A stretch of DNA of 64,000 nt from Roseiarcus sp963806935 (GCA_963806935.1 CAWEAT010000033.1:62001-126000); one strand, 5' to 3'. Positions 16,933-26,000 are shown, counted from the first letter of the stretch. Made by a program: numbers and translations. The notes: generated by a model not told the origin, from the letters alone.

Positions 16933-17949
16933 CTACTTGCCGCCGCCGACACAGGTGTCTGCGGTCTTCGGCGTGCAGACGTCGAGACCCGTGTAGGTCG
17001 GGTCGGTCGGCGCGGGCTTGCCTTCCTTCATGTCCTTAAGCGCATACATCGCCTTGTAGCCCATCTCGAACGGCCGCTGGCCGACCTGGCCCGAGGACAG
17101 GCCCGCCTTCATCGCGTCGATCTGAATCGGCAGCGTGTCCGCGACCACGAGGGCAAGCGCGCCCGAGGCGATCTTGTCCTTGTACTTGGAGGCGATCTTC
17201 GCATAGGCGTCGGGCAGGAACTGCGGGAAGCCGCCGGTCGGCGTGAACGCGTCGAGGTTTGGATATTTGGCGAGAATATCCTCCATCTGCTGGTTGGCGC
17301 GGGCGAAGTCGTCGTCGGTGTAGAGCGGGCAGCCATCCGCTTCCTTCCAGCCGTTCTGGCCGGTGAGGCGGGCGCCCGGCGACTCCGCGCTCTTGGTCCC
17401 CGACAACGTATCGCGGATGCCCTGCATGCGCTCGTTGTGGTTCGCCGCCGCCGCGCCGCCGGACTGGATGCAGATCGTGCCGCCCTTGGGCTTGATCTGC
17501 ATGACGAGCTTGGCGATGTTGACGCCAATGTCATAGTTATGCGTGCCGATATAGGCGGCGCGCAGGCCCTTGTCCTGCGGGAGAAGGTCCGAGTCCCAGG
17601 TGAGGACCGGGATCTTGTTCGGCGCGGCGTCCTTGAGCGCGTTGGCCATGGCCGGCGCGTTGGCGGGCGATACGGCGATGCCGTCGACCTTCTTAGTGAC
17701 GAGATCGGCCACGATCTGCGCTTCTTCGTCGCCGCCGCCATGCTCGCCAGGTCCGATGTAGAGGCACTTCACCGCGCCCTTGAGTTCGGCCTCGGCCTTC
17801 TTGCAGCCCGCGAGCGCCTGATCGAAGAACGGATTATTGGTGTTCTTCGGCACGAGCGCAAAGGTGTACGGGTCCGCCGCCTGCGCCGAGGCCGTGATGG
17901 CCATCAGCGCTCCCGCCGCAACGGCGCCAGTCAGCATAAGCTTCAACAT
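16933..17949 (-). CDS. Sugar ABC transporter substrate-binding protein
   Basis: This is a 338-residue periplasmic binding protein with a signal peptide (MLKLMLTGAVAAGALMAITA, cleavage near AQA-AD). The body is a type I sugar-binding fold: YTFALVPKNTNNPFFDQA, VADLVTKKVDGIAVSPANAP, IPVLTWDSDLL and AAYIGTHNYDIG. The C-terminal region has several Cys residues (CPLY, DVCTPKTADTC), which may form disulfides. It starts at ATG 17949 behind a GGGAGG site. It is the last gene of an ATPase-permease-binding protein operon and is followed by a strong terminator. The exact sugar is unknown. Confidence 0.88.
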   Translation of the reverse strand: MLKLMLTGAVAAGALMAITASAQAADPYTFALVPKNTNNPFFDQALAGCKKAEAELKGAVKCLYIGPGEHGGGDEEAQIVADLVTKKVDGIAVSPANAPAMANALKDAAPNKIPVLTWDSDLLPQDKGLRAAYIGTHNYDIGVNIAKLVMQIKPKGGTICIQSGGAAAANHNERMQGIRDTLSGTKSAESPGARLTGQNGWKEADGCPLYTDDDFARANQQMEDILAKYPNLDAFTPTGGFPQFLPDAYAKIASKYKDKIASGALALVVADTLPIQIDAMKAGLSSGQVGQRPFEMGYKAMYALKDMKEGKPAPTDPTYTGLDVCTPKTADTCVGGGK

Positions 17950-17971
17950 TTCATTCCTCCCAGTTGGACAA

Positions 17972-17986
17972 GGCCCCTGCGGGGCC
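17972..17986. other. Intercistronic hairpin before the binding-protein gene
   Basis: A perfect 6-bp stem (GGCCCC, loop TGC, GGGGCC) lies between the permease stop and the binding-protein start. There is no T-run, so it is more likely an mRNA stability or processing element than a terminator. Its role is inferred. Confidence 0.4.
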
Positions 17987-18011
17987 AGTTAGACGCGGCC
18001 TCACAATGAGG

Positions 18012-19055
18012 TCACTCGCGTTTCGCGCCCCGGATCTTTCCGAGGTAAACCGCTCCAATAAGGAACAGGCCGACGAACATGCCCTGCCAGTTCGAATCGA
18101 TACCCGCCATCAGAAGGGAATTGCGGATCACGAAGATCAGCGCCGCGCCGATAAAGGCGCCGTAGGCGCTCGCTTCGCCACCCATCAGATTAGCGCCGCC
18201 GATTACGGCCGCGGAAATCGCAAGGAGTTCGTAGCTGGTTCCGAGGGCGTTGATCGCCGAGCCGGACCAGCCGACGTTGAGGATCGCCGCCACGGCCGCG
18301 GCGAGGCCAGAGACAACATAGACCTGCACCTTCACCCGATTGACCGGCACGCCGGTGAGGAGCGCAGCCTGCTCGTTGCCGCCGATCGCCAACACGTGGC
18401 GGCCCCAACTCGTCATCTTATAGACTACGGCAAGGATCGCGGTCAGCACGATCAGGAACAGAAGCGGGTAAGACAGCGAAAACGAATGGCCGAGCGAAAG
18501 TTCGCCTCCGCCCAGATTTTTGAACGCCGGGCCGCCCGGACCGAACTTGTAGAGCATGCGATTGCCCGACAGCACCACCGCGCATGATCGCGCGATCGCG
18601 AGCATGCCGAGCGTGGTGACGAACGGGGACAAGTCGAGATAGGCGATGATGAGGCCATTTATGAGCCCAGTGACCGCTCCCGCGAACAGACCGACAATAA
18701 CTGCGGCCCAGGCCGGGTAACCAGCTTCGAGCGTGAGTCCGCTCGCGACCGCCACGAGGCCCATGATCGATCCGACCGAAAGGTCGATGCCGCCGGTCGC
18801 GATCACCGCCGTCATGCCGAGCGCCATGATGCCGATGAAAGCGAAATTGCGGGTGATGTTGTAAAAGTTTTCCGGAGTCGCGAACGAGGCCGGCTGAAGG
18901 TAGCTCATCACGATGCAGATGATGATGAGCGCGATCGTCACCCAGAACGATTGCGCAGCTGCGATCCGCTGCCAGAAATTGTGCTGCTGGACGCCGAGCA
19001 CCGACTCGATCGAGACATTGGCTTGCGGCGGCGGCTTGGCGGCTTCGGTCGACAT
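18012..19055 (-). CDS. Sugar ABC transporter permease (ribose/fructose type)
   Basis: This 347-residue inner-membrane protein is of the BPD_transp_2 family. A cytoplasmic lead of about 35 residues is followed by 8 to 10 membrane spans. The family signature is IATGGIDLSVGSIMGLVA; later elements are LSPFVTTLGMLAIARSCAVV, RHVLAIGGNEQAALLTGVPV and AVIGGANLMGGEASAYGA. It lies 11 bp after the ATPase gene and 62 bp before the binding-protein gene, so the three form one operon. It resembles FrcC/RbsC-type permeases; substrate not assigned. Confidence 0.9.
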   Translation of the reverse strand: MSTEAAKPPPQANVSIESVLGVQQHNFWQRIAAAQSFWVTIALIIICIVMSYLQPASFATPENFYNITRNFAFIGIMALGMTAVIATGGIDLSVGSIMGLVAVASGLTLEAGYPAWAAVIVGLFAGAVTGLINGLIIAYLDLSPFVTTLGMLAIARSCAVVLSGNRMLYKFGPGGPAFKNLGGGELSLGHSFSLSYPLLFLIVLTAILAVVYKMTSWGRHVLAIGGNEQAALLTGVPVNRVKVQVYVVSGLAAAVAAILNVGWSGSAINALGTSYELLAISAAVIGGANLMGGEASAYGAFIGAALIFVIRNSLLMAGIDSNWQGMFVGLFLIGAVYLGKIRGAKRE

Positions 19056-19066
19056 CGGGAACGCCT

Positions 19067-19807
19067 TTAGGCCGCGTGGATGGCGCCGGTGATGAGGCCG
19101 GTCACCTCTTCCGGACTGGTCGCCTTGATCGGCTTGTCGGCGACCTTGCGGCCGCGGCGCATCACCACGACCCGATCGCAGACCGCAAACACGTCGGGCA
19201 TGCGGTGGCTGATGAGGATGATCGCCATGCCCGAATCCTTCAGGCGGCGGATGAGATCGAGAACCTCGGCGACCTGTCGCACCGAGATCGCCGCGGTCGG
19301 CTCGTCCATCAGCACCATGCGCGCTTTGGACAGGCGCGTGCGGGCGATCGCCACCGCCTGCCGCTGCCCGCCCGACATCTGCCGCACGAGGTCACGGGGC
19401 CTGGTCTCGGACTTGAGCTCGCTGAACAATTCCCCGGCGCGCTTGGCCATCGCCTTGTGGTCGAGCCACCGGAACGGCCCGGCGCCCCGCTTGACCTCGC
19501 GGCCAAGGAACACATTGGCCGCTGCGGACAGATTGTTGCAGAGCGCGAGATCCTGGTAGACAACCTCAACCCCCTTCTCGCGCGCCTCGACGGGCTTGTG
19601 AAAATGCACCGGCTCGCCGCCGATGCGAACCTCGCCATGGGTTGGGGGGAAATTGCCGGCGATGACCTTAACCAGGGTCGACTTGCCGGCGCCGTTGTCG
19701 CCCATCAGGCCGAGAACTTCGCCCGAATCCAGCGTGAGATCGACCTCGTTAAGCGCATGGATGGCGCCGAAATGCTTGGACACCGACTGTAGTTCAAGAA
19801 TCGGCAA
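19067..19807 (-). CDS. Sugar ABC transporter ATP-binding protein (single domain)
   Basis: This 246-residue ATPase powers sugar uptake. Walker A is GDNGAGKSTLVKVIAG, the signature is MSGGQRQAVAIART, and Walker B is MVLMDEPTAAISVRQ followed by the H-loop ILISHRMPDV. Unlike XylG or RbsA it has one nucleotide-binding domain, as in FrcA-type systems, so it should act as a homodimer. I chose TTG 19807 because homology begins at LPILELQSVSKHFGAIHALN and a GGAG site precedes it. The longer reading upstream is low-complexity and overlaps the helicase 3' end. Confidence 0.87.
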   Translation of the reverse strand: MPILELQSVSKHFGAIHALNEVDLTLDSGEVLGLMGDNGAGKSTLVKVIAGNFPPTHGEVRIGGEPVHFHKPVEAREKGVEVVYQDLALCNNLSAAANVFLGREVKRGAGPFRWLDHKAMAKRAGELFSELKSETRPRDLVRQMSGGQRQAVAIARTRLSKARMVLMDEPTAAISVRQVAEVLDLIRRLKDSGMAIILISHRMPDVFAVCDRVVVMRRGRKVADKPIKATSPEEVTGLITGAIHAA

Positions 19808-19991
19808 TCGGCTTCTCCGCTTCCACCCACGCAATATCGTTCCGCAGCCTTTTGGCGCGGCCGGATTTATCCTACTTTTGCACCATTGGCCAGATCGGAA
19901 CCGCGCGCAAGGACCTTTTTTCCTCGGCCGCGCCTTGAGTCCCGACCGCGGGGCGAAACCACGTGTTGGGGCGGAAGCTGTCGCTCGCCCT

Positions 19992-22061
19992 TTACCGCCA
20001 CATCGCCCGCATCCGCGCCTGAAGATCGACCCGCGGGCCGTCGCTCGCCGAACGCTGCGGCTCGGGCGCGGCCTCCGGCCACGTCTGGCGCTCGAAGTGC
20101 TTGAGCAGCGGCGCGGGGATGAACCGGGTCCGGCCCGCGAACACGGCTCGGTCGCCATATTTCGGCTGGCCGTGGACGTAGAAGCGCTGGGGAACGACGA
20201 GCGCGAGCTCGTCCTTGGCGCGGGTCATCGCGACATAGAGCAGGCGCCTCTCCTCCTCGATTTCCTCCGACGAACCGGTCGCGAGATCGGAGGGAATGCA
20301 GCCGTCGACGCAGTTCAAGACGAACACCGAACGCCATTCCTGGCCCTTGGCCGAGTGGATGGTCGAGAGAATGAGATAGTCCTCGTCCTTGAGCGGCGGA
20401 CCGGCTTCGTCGCTGGTCTTGTCCGGCGGATCGAGCGCGAGCTCGCTCAAGAAGCGCTCGCGCGAGGGGAAGCCGGCGGCGATGCGCTCGAGCGCCTCGA
20501 GATCGCCCATCCGGACCCGCGCGTCGTCGTAGCGCGTCTCGATGAGCGGCGAAAGCCACGCGACGGCGTCGGCGATCTCCGCCGGCCACGGCGCGGCGCG
20601 GGCGGCGAGCCGTCGCATGACCTCGCCGAACGCGGCCAAGCCGGCCCGCGCCCTTGCCGGCAGCGCCAAAGCCGCCATCGCTGCAAAGCCGTCGCCGACC
20701 GCCGCCGCGGCGACAATGGTCTCGGCGATCTTCGGTCCCACGCCGGGCAGGAGCTGGGCGACACGAAAGCCCGCGACCCGGTCGCGCGGGTTTTCGGCGA
20801 AGCGCAGAATCGCGACCGCGTCCTTCACATGCGCGGCGTCGAGAAACTTCAAGCCGCCGTATTTGACGAACGGCACATTGCGGCGGGTGAGTTCGAGTTC
20901 GAGCGCCGCGCTGTGGTGAGAAGCGCGAAACAGCACCGCCTGCGCTTTGAGAGCCGCGCCCGCCTCGCGATTGGCGAGCACGCGAAGAGCGACGAACCGC
21001 GCCTGCTCGGCGTCGTCGGCGACGGTCACGAGCAGCGGGGCGGCGCCCGCCGGCCGCTCGGTCCACAGGTTCTTCGTGAATCGCTCGGGCGCGAGCGCGA
21101 TTGCCGCGTTGGCGGCGGCAAGAATGGCGCCGCTCGAGCGGTAGTTGCGCTCGAGCGTGACAACAAGCGCAGGCGGATCGAAGGCGAGCGGAAAGTCGAG
21201 GATGTTGCGCACAGTCGCGGCGCGGAACGAATAAATCGACTGCGCGTCGTCGCCGACCACCGTCAGGCCGCGCCCCTCCGGCCTCAAGCGCAGCACGATT
21301 TCGCCCTGGAGAGCGTTGGTGTCCTGGTATTCGTCCACCAGCAGGTGATCGAAGCGAGCGGCGATTTCGCGGGCGATTTCCGGCTCGCCCAGCATCTGGG
21401 CGAAATAGAGCAGGAGGTCGTCGTAATCGAGCACGTTCTGGCGCTGCTTCATCTCGACATAAGACTGAAACAGCGCCCGCAACGCCGCCTCGTGCGCGGC
21501 GACCCAGGGAAACCATTGGCCGAGAATGGCCTTGAGTTCGCCGCGCGCGTTGACGACGCGCGAATAGATGGCGAGGCAGGTTGCCTTGGTCGGAAAGCGC
21601 TCCTTCGTGTCTCCGAGCCCGGCTTCGTGCCGCGCCCAGTTCATGAGATCGGCCGAATCCTCGCGGTCGTGAATGGTGAACTGGGGATCGAGACCGAGCC
21701 GGAGCGCATATTCGCGCAGGAGCCGGGCGCCGATCGCGTGAAAGGTGCCCGCATAGGCCGGCGTCGCCGCGGCGGCAGCCTCGGTCGCGAGGCGCCGGGC
21801 GAGAAGCAGCTCGACCCGGCGGCCAAGCTCCGCCGCCGCGCGGCGGGAGAATGTGGCGAGCATGATCCGCTTCGGATCCGCGCCGGCGAGAATGAGCGCG
21901 GCCACCCGATGCGCCAGCATCGCGGTCTTGCCCGAGCCCGCGCCGGCGACAACCAGCAGCGGCCCGGGTCCGCCGGGATCGCCGATCCCATGCTCGACCG
22001 CGCGCTGCTGCTCCGGATTGAGCTCAACCGCGGGCGTCTTGCGAATCAGGGCGAGGGACAT
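19992..22061 (-). CDS. UvrD/Rep-family ATP-dependent DNA helicase
   Basis: This 689-residue superfamily 1A 3'-5' helicase acts in DNA repair or replication restart. The motifs appear in order: the Q-motif LNPEQQRAVEH, Walker A VVAGAGSGKTAML, Walker B LLVDEYQDTNALQ, motif III VVGDDAQSIYSFRAA, motif IV LERNYRSSGAIL, motif V ILSTIHSAKGQEW and motif VI LLYVAMTRAKDEL. It is a compact member of the family, ending about 45 residues after KHFERQTWPEAAPEP. The start is ATG 22061. It is monocistronic, divergent from the toxin-antitoxin pair. Which paralogue (UvrD, Rep or PcrA-like) is not decided. Confidence 0.9.
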   Translation of the reverse strand: MSLALIRKTPAVELNPEQQRAVEHGIGDPGGPGPLLVVAGAGSGKTAMLAHRVAALILAGADPKRIMLATFSRRAAAELGRRVELLLARRLATEAAAAATPAYAGTFHAIGARLLREYALRLGLDPQFTIHDREDSADLMNWARHEAGLGDTKERFPTKATCLAIYSRVVNARGELKAILGQWFPWVAAHEAALRALFQSYVEMKQRQNVLDYDDLLLYFAQMLGEPEIAREIAARFDHLLVDEYQDTNALQGEIVLRLRPEGRGLTVVGDDAQSIYSFRAATVRNILDFPLAFDPPALVVTLERNYRSSGAILAAANAAIALAPERFTKNLWTERPAGAAPLLVTVADDAEQARFVALRVLANREAGAALKAQAVLFRASHHSAALELELTRRNVPFVKYGGLKFLDAAHVKDAVAILRFAENPRDRVAGFRVAQLLPGVGPKIAETIVAAAAVGDGFAAMAALALPARARAGLAAFGEVMRRLAARAAPWPAEIADAVAWLSPLIETRYDDARVRMGDLEALERIAAGFPSRERFLSELALDPPDKTSDEAGPPLKDEDYLILSTIHSAKGQEWRSVFVLNCVDGCIPSDLATGSSEEIEEERRLLYVAMTRAKDELALVVPQRFYVHGQPKYGDRAVFAGRTRFIPAPLLKHFERQTWPEAAPEPQRSASDGPRVDLQARMRAMWR

Positions 22062-22119
22062 GGTCCGAGGGAATCATGTTTCGCGGTTTGTTCCAAGGGC
22101 GGTGGACGCGCGCGCATAC

Positions 22120-22141
22120 ATTAGCTAACAAGTGGACTAAT
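22120..22141. promoter_or_regulatory. Candidate autoregulatory operator of the toxin-antitoxin operon
   Basis: Just upstream of the antitoxin start, ATTAG at 22120-22124 and CTAAT at 22137-22141 form an inverted repeat. The left part also contains the palindrome TTAGCTAA (22121-22128). The segment is AT-rich in a GC-rich setting. Phd/YefM antitoxins repress their own operon by binding such palindromes. The assignment is inferred from position. Confidence 0.4.
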
Positions 22142-22154
22142 GAGGAAGTCCGCC

Positions 22155-22385
22155 ATGTCCACCGTCACCGTCCACGCCGCGAAGACAAACCTTTCGAAGC
22201 TCCTCGCCCGCGTCGAGGCGGGAGAGGAGATCGTGATTGCGCGCGGCAAGACCCCGATCGCGCGGCTGTCGCCCATCCATCCGCCGCGGACCGCGCGCCG
22301 TTTCGGCGCCATGAGAGGGATAGTGAGCGTAGGGCCAGAATTCTTCGAGCCGATGAGCGAAGCTGAGCTCGAGGAATGGGAATAG
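22155..22385 (+). CDS. Type II antitoxin, Phd/YefM family
   Basis: This 76-residue antitoxin should bind and neutralise the PIN toxin encoded two bases downstream and repress the operon. The N-terminal DNA-binding fold is STVTVHAAKTNLSKLLARVE followed by AGEEIVIARGKTPIARL. The acidic C-terminus (PMSEAELEEWE) is the expected toxin-wrapping tail. I chose ATG 22155 because GAGGAAG lies about 7 bases upstream; the ATG at 22140 has no ribosome site. Confidence 0.85.
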   Translation: MSTVTVHAAKTNLSKLLARVEAGEEIVIARGKTPIARLSPIHPPRTARRFGAMRGIVSVGPEFFEPMSEAELEEWE

Positions 22386-22386
22386 C

Positions 22387-22776
22387 ATGACAGGTCTCCT
22401 CCTCGACACGCACGCCTTTCTGTGGTGGCTGGCCGGCGACACGAAATTGAGCGACGGCGCGCGCGAGGCCATCGGCGAAGACTCCGGCCCCGTCTTTGTC
22501 AGCGCTGCTTCGATTTGGGAAATCTCGACAAAATATCGCTCCGGCAGGCTTCCGGGCGTCAGCTCGATTGCCAGCGATCTTGCCGCCGCAATTGCAAGCC
22601 AAGGTTTCGTAGGCATGCCGATCACGATTGCGCATGCGCAAGCAGCAGGAGCGCTGCCCGGGCCGCACCGCGATCCATTCGACCGCATGCTGATTGCGCA
22701 GGCGATGCTCGACGACCTCGTCCTCATCTCGATTGAGCGCGTCTTCGATGCCTACGGCGTGCGGCGGCTCTGGTGA
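22387..22776 (+). CDS. Type II toxin, VapC-like PIN-domain ribonuclease
   Basis: This 129-residue PIN-domain protein is expected to cleave RNA when free of antitoxin. The conserved acidic residues are visible: Asp7 in LLLDTHAFLWW, Glu45 in ASIWEIS, and Asp96/Asp99 in HRDPFDRMLIAQA. The C-terminus IERVFDAYGVRRLW is typical of the group paired with Phd-type antitoxins. It begins one base after the antitoxin stop. All catalytic residues are present, so the pair looks functional. Confidence 0.87.
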   Translation: MTGLLLDTHAFLWWLAGDTKLSDGAREAIGEDSGPVFVSAASIWEISTKYRSGRLPGVSSIASDLAAAIASQGFVGMPITIAHAQAAGALPGPHRDPFDRMLIAQAMLDDLVLISIERVFDAYGVRRLW

Positions 22777-22847
22777 GGCGGCGCCTCTCCTCTCGTCGCG
22801 CGCCCATGATAGTCGATCGTACGAAAAGCTGGTGATAGGGCGGCGCG

Positions 22848-23537
22848 ATGCCGGGAGCCGAGTCTCACTACGTCAACCGCGCGGGCTGGCTTCGGGCCGC
22901 GGTGCTCGGCGCCAATGACGGCATCATCTCGACCGCGAGCCTCATCGTCGGCGTCGCCGCGGCGGCGGGGTCGCGCGGCGAGATCCTGACCGCCGCGATC
23001 GCCGGCTGGGCGGCGGGCGCAATGTCGATGGCGGCGGGCGAATATGTCTCGGTCAGCTCGCAGGCGGACTCGGAAGCCGCTGACCTCATGCGCGAACAGC
23101 GTGCGCTCGCCGAGCAGCCGAGCGAGGAGAAGGCGGAGCTCGCCCACATTTACGAGGAGCGGGGCGTGCAGCCGAAGCTCGCGAGGAAAGTCGCCAAGCA
23201 GCTCATGGCCAAGGACGCGCTCGACGCCCATGCCCGCGACGAGCTTGGCCTCAACGAGTCCGCAAAGCCAAACCCAATCCAGGCCGCCTGGGCGTCGGCG
23301 GTTTCATTTTCGGTCGGCGCCGCGTTGCCGACGCTTGCGGCTTTCCTCGCACCGCACGGCGCGGTCGTCATCGTGGTCCCCGCAGCTGCGATGGTCTTTC
23401 TCGTCACGCTCGGCGCGATCGGCGCGAGGGCTGGCGGCGCGCCAATCGTCAGGCCGGCGCTCAGGGTCGGCTTCTGGGGCGCGCTGGCCATGGCGGTGAC
23501 GGCGGGGATCGGCGCGCTGGTCGGCAGGGCGGTCTAA
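22848..23537 (+). CDS. VIT1/CCC1-family Fe2+/Mn2+ transporter
   Basis: This 229-residue membrane protein of the vacuolar iron transporter family moves Fe2+ or Mn2+ by proton exchange. The N-terminal signature is LRAAVLGANDGIISTASLIV, followed by AAGEYVSVSSQADSE. An acidic cytoplasmic segment (about 70-130) is rich in Glu, with metal-binding candidates in EKAELAHIYEERG. Three more membrane spans follow. It converges on the gene for a hemerythrin-tailed metal ATPase with a 59-bp gap, which suggests a local metal-homeostasis group. A start at ATG 22848 fits the family. Confidence 0.88.
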   Translation: MPGAESHYVNRAGWLRAAVLGANDGIISTASLIVGVAAAAGSRGEILTAAIAGWAAGAMSMAAGEYVSVSSQADSEAADLMREQRALAEQPSEEKAELAHIYEERGVQPKLARKVAKQLMAKDALDAHARDELGLNESAKPNPIQAAWASAVSFSVGAALPTLAAFLAPHGAVVIVVPAAAMVFLVTLGAIGARAGGAPIVRPALRVGFWGALAMAVTAGIGALVGRAV

Positions 23538-23596
23538 GCAAGGCGCATCGGAGAATGGCCAACGCAAGGCGGCAGGCCAGAACCCTTCGACGTTGG

Positions 23597-25921
23597 TCAA
23601 CGCGCCGCGACCGCGCTGTAGAGGTCGTCCTCTTGCGCGGAATGAATGCGCACCAGAGTCTCAATTGTAATGATGAGCCGCTGTGCGTCGTGGATGAGGT
23701 AACGATCAATCGTCAGCGTCGACAGATCCGCGGCGGCGCGGCCGAGCAGGCGGGCGACATGCTGAATTTCCCGGTGCGCCCGGCTCATCGCCGATAGACC
23801 GCGGCTGTCGAGGAGGATCTTGGACAGCCCGGGATAGACTTTGGCCTCGTCGTCGCGCTCGTGTTTGACAATTTGTTCTTGAACAATCGAATTGGCTTCG
23901 GAGACCAGCGCAGCGGCCGTCTCCCCCGTTGCGTCATCGAGCGCATCAGCGATCGACCTCAGCCGATCCAAACCGTGGATAAGTTCGACGTGGGCGAGTT
24001 GGAGTTTCTCCTCCGCGGCATGGCCCAGCACTCGTCGAGAGGCGGCATGGGAAGGACTCAATGCGCGCAACGCATTGAGAATGACGGCGACATCGATGAT
24101 CTCCTGCACGATTGCTGCTGGAACAGGGGTCAGCCATCCGAGCGTCGCCGCGAGCATCGCCAAGGTCGAAAGACCCATTCCAGCCACAATGCTCTGGACC
24201 GCGATCAGGCGAGCGCGCTTTGCGATTAAGATGGCTTCTCCCACACGATCGACCCGGTCGGTTAGGATCACCACATCCGCCGCCTCCGACGAAGCGCTGG
24301 CACCGCGCGCGCCCATCGCGACGCCAACGTCGGCCGAGGCGAGGGCAGGAGCATCGTTGATGCCGTCGCCAACCATGATCGTCGAATGCAATTGCTTCTC
24401 AACCCGGACCGCTTCGACCTTGTCTGCAGGGACACAATCGCTAAGCACCGAGTCGAGGTCCAGCGCGGCCCCAATGGCTTGCGCGGCGGCGGCGCGATCG
24501 CCCGTCACCATCATGATGCGCCTGACGCCTGCATCCCGAAGCGAGCGGATCGCGCGCGGCGTATCGGCGCGCATCTCGTCGGCGAGCAGCAGCGCGCCGG
24601 CGGGACGCCCGTCAATGGTGACAAAGACTGTTAGCGCCGAGCGCCACTCTGCCCGTCTGGCGGCGCGGCGCGCCCATTCGGGGATCTGGCGCCCGGCGAA
24701 GATCATGTCGAGAGAGCCCGCGCCGACCCGCCGATCGCCAACCACGCCCCGCAATCCGGCGCCCATATCCTCTTTCACGCCGTTCGGCATCTTCAGGTCC
24801 AAGCCGCGTTCCATCGCCGCCTGAACGACCGCCGAGGCCAAAACATGATGCGAAGCCTGTTCGAGCGAGGCGCCGAGTTGCAGCACCTCGTCGGGATCCT
24901 CTCCCGGCGCCGGCTCGATCGAAAGAAGACGGGCGCCGCCGACGGTCAATGTTCCCGTCTTGTCAAACAAAACCGTATGCGCGCGGGCCAGCGCCTCCAA
25001 GGGACCACCTCCCTTGACAAGGATGCCGCGCCGCGCCGAACTCGCGACGCCCGCAATGAAAGCCACCGGCGCGGCCAGGATAAGAGGGCAAGGGGTAGCT
25101 GCGACAAACACCGCGAGGCTGCGGATGATATCTCCCGATATCAGCCATGCGGCGAAGGCGACCGCGCAGGTGAACGGAAGGAAAAAGAGGGCGTAGCGGT
25201 CCGCGAGCCGCGTGAACGGCGCCTTGGCGGTTTGCGCAGCCGTGACCAGCTTCACGATGCCGGCGTAAGCGCTGTCCCCGGCGAGTGCGGAGGCGTTGAT
25301 CTCGAAGGTTGCTCCCGCATTGAGCGTGCCGCTGAAAACCCGCCCTCCCTTGGCCTTGGCGACGGGAATGGGCTCGCCGGTCAGCGCCGATTCATCGATG
25401 GTCGCCGATGAAGACATCACATTGCCGTCGACCGGAATGACCTCGCCAGCCTTGACGATGAGTTGATCGCCCACCTCGACACGCTCGACGGGCGTGTCCT
25501 CCACCCTTTCCGCAACACGGCGGTGGGCGAGGCGGGGGGCTCGATCGACGAGCGCGCGCAAACTGCCCTCGGCCCTCGCGACTGCGATTTCCTCAAGCAC
25601 ATTGCCGCCGGAATACATGAGCGCGACGACGGCCCCGGCGAGAGGCTGGTCGAGTGCGATGGCTGCGCTCATGGAAATGAGCGCAATGGCGTCGACCCCG
25701 ACCCGCCCGGCGGCAAGGTCTCGAACGATCGAGACGGCGAGTCCGGCGATGACCGGGACTGTCGCAACGGTCCAGCACAGCTTCGCCAGTTGGGGCCAGT
25801 TCACAAAACTCGCAACGCCGCCGGCGGCCAAGCCGGCAACCGCGATCGCTACGAGCGTCCAGCGCACGGCACGCTCAATTGACATCGGCCAATTCAGACT
25901 TTCCGCAGACATTTCGGACAT
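23597..25921 (-). CDS. P1B-5-type heavy-metal ATPase with C-terminal hemerythrin-like domain
   Basis: This 774-residue metal pump lacks an N-terminal CxxC domain. It has the actuator TGEP (about 181-184), the intramembrane metal motif TPCP (about 276-279), phosphorylated Asp in FDKTGTLT (about 320), the ATP-binding ASHH region and the hinge GDGINDAPAL. A TPC motif and a C-terminal hemerythrin-like region (about 640-774: HVELIHGLDRL, VKHERDDEAKVYP, SRAHREIQHV, RIHSAQEDDLY) define the P1B-5 group, linked to Ni2+/Fe2+. The hemerythrin part may bind a di-iron centre that senses O2 or iron. ATG 25921 is preferred over the TTG before it. Confidence 0.88.
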   Translation of the reverse strand: MSEMSAESLNWPMSIERAVRWTLVAIAVAGLAAGGVASFVNWPQLAKLCWTVATVPVIAGLAVSIVRDLAAGRVGVDAIALISMSAAIALDQPLAGAVVALMYSGGNVLEEIAVARAEGSLRALVDRAPRLAHRRVAERVEDTPVERVEVGDQLIVKAGEVIPVDGNVMSSSATIDESALTGEPIPVAKAKGGRVFSGTLNAGATFEINASALAGDSAYAGIVKLVTAAQTAKAPFTRLADRYALFFLPFTCAVAFAAWLISGDIIRSLAVFVAATPCPLILAAPVAFIAGVASSARRGILVKGGGPLEALARAHTVLFDKTGTLTVGGARLLSIEPAPGEDPDEVLQLGASLEQASHHVLASAVVQAAMERGLDLKMPNGVKEDMGAGLRGVVGDRRVGAGSLDMIFAGRQIPEWARRAARRAEWRSALTVFVTIDGRPAGALLLADEMRADTPRAIRSLRDAGVRRIMMVTGDRAAAAQAIGAALDLDSVLSDCVPADKVEAVRVEKQLHSTIMVGDGINDAPALASADVGVAMGARGASASSEAADVVILTDRVDRVGEAILIAKRARLIAVQSIVAGMGLSTLAMLAATLGWLTPVPAAIVQEIIDVAVILNALRALSPSHAASRRVLGHAAEEKLQLAHVELIHGLDRLRSIADALDDATGETAAALVSEANSIVQEQIVKHERDDEAKVYPGLSKILLDSRGLSAMSRAHREIQHVARLLGRAAADLSTLTIDRYLIHDAQRLIITIETLVRIHSAQEDDLYSAVAAR

Positions 25922-26000
25922 CAATAGCTGAACCTGCGCGGCCGAAAATTGCAGCAGGTCAACGCCACGGGAAAATTATGGGATCCCCTGCCGCCGGATT

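Noticed and set aside
20000..22120. Plus-strand frame of 833 codons opposite the helicase gene
   Set aside because: It is the reverse of a gene with all UvrD motifs in order and has the composition of an antisense shadow.
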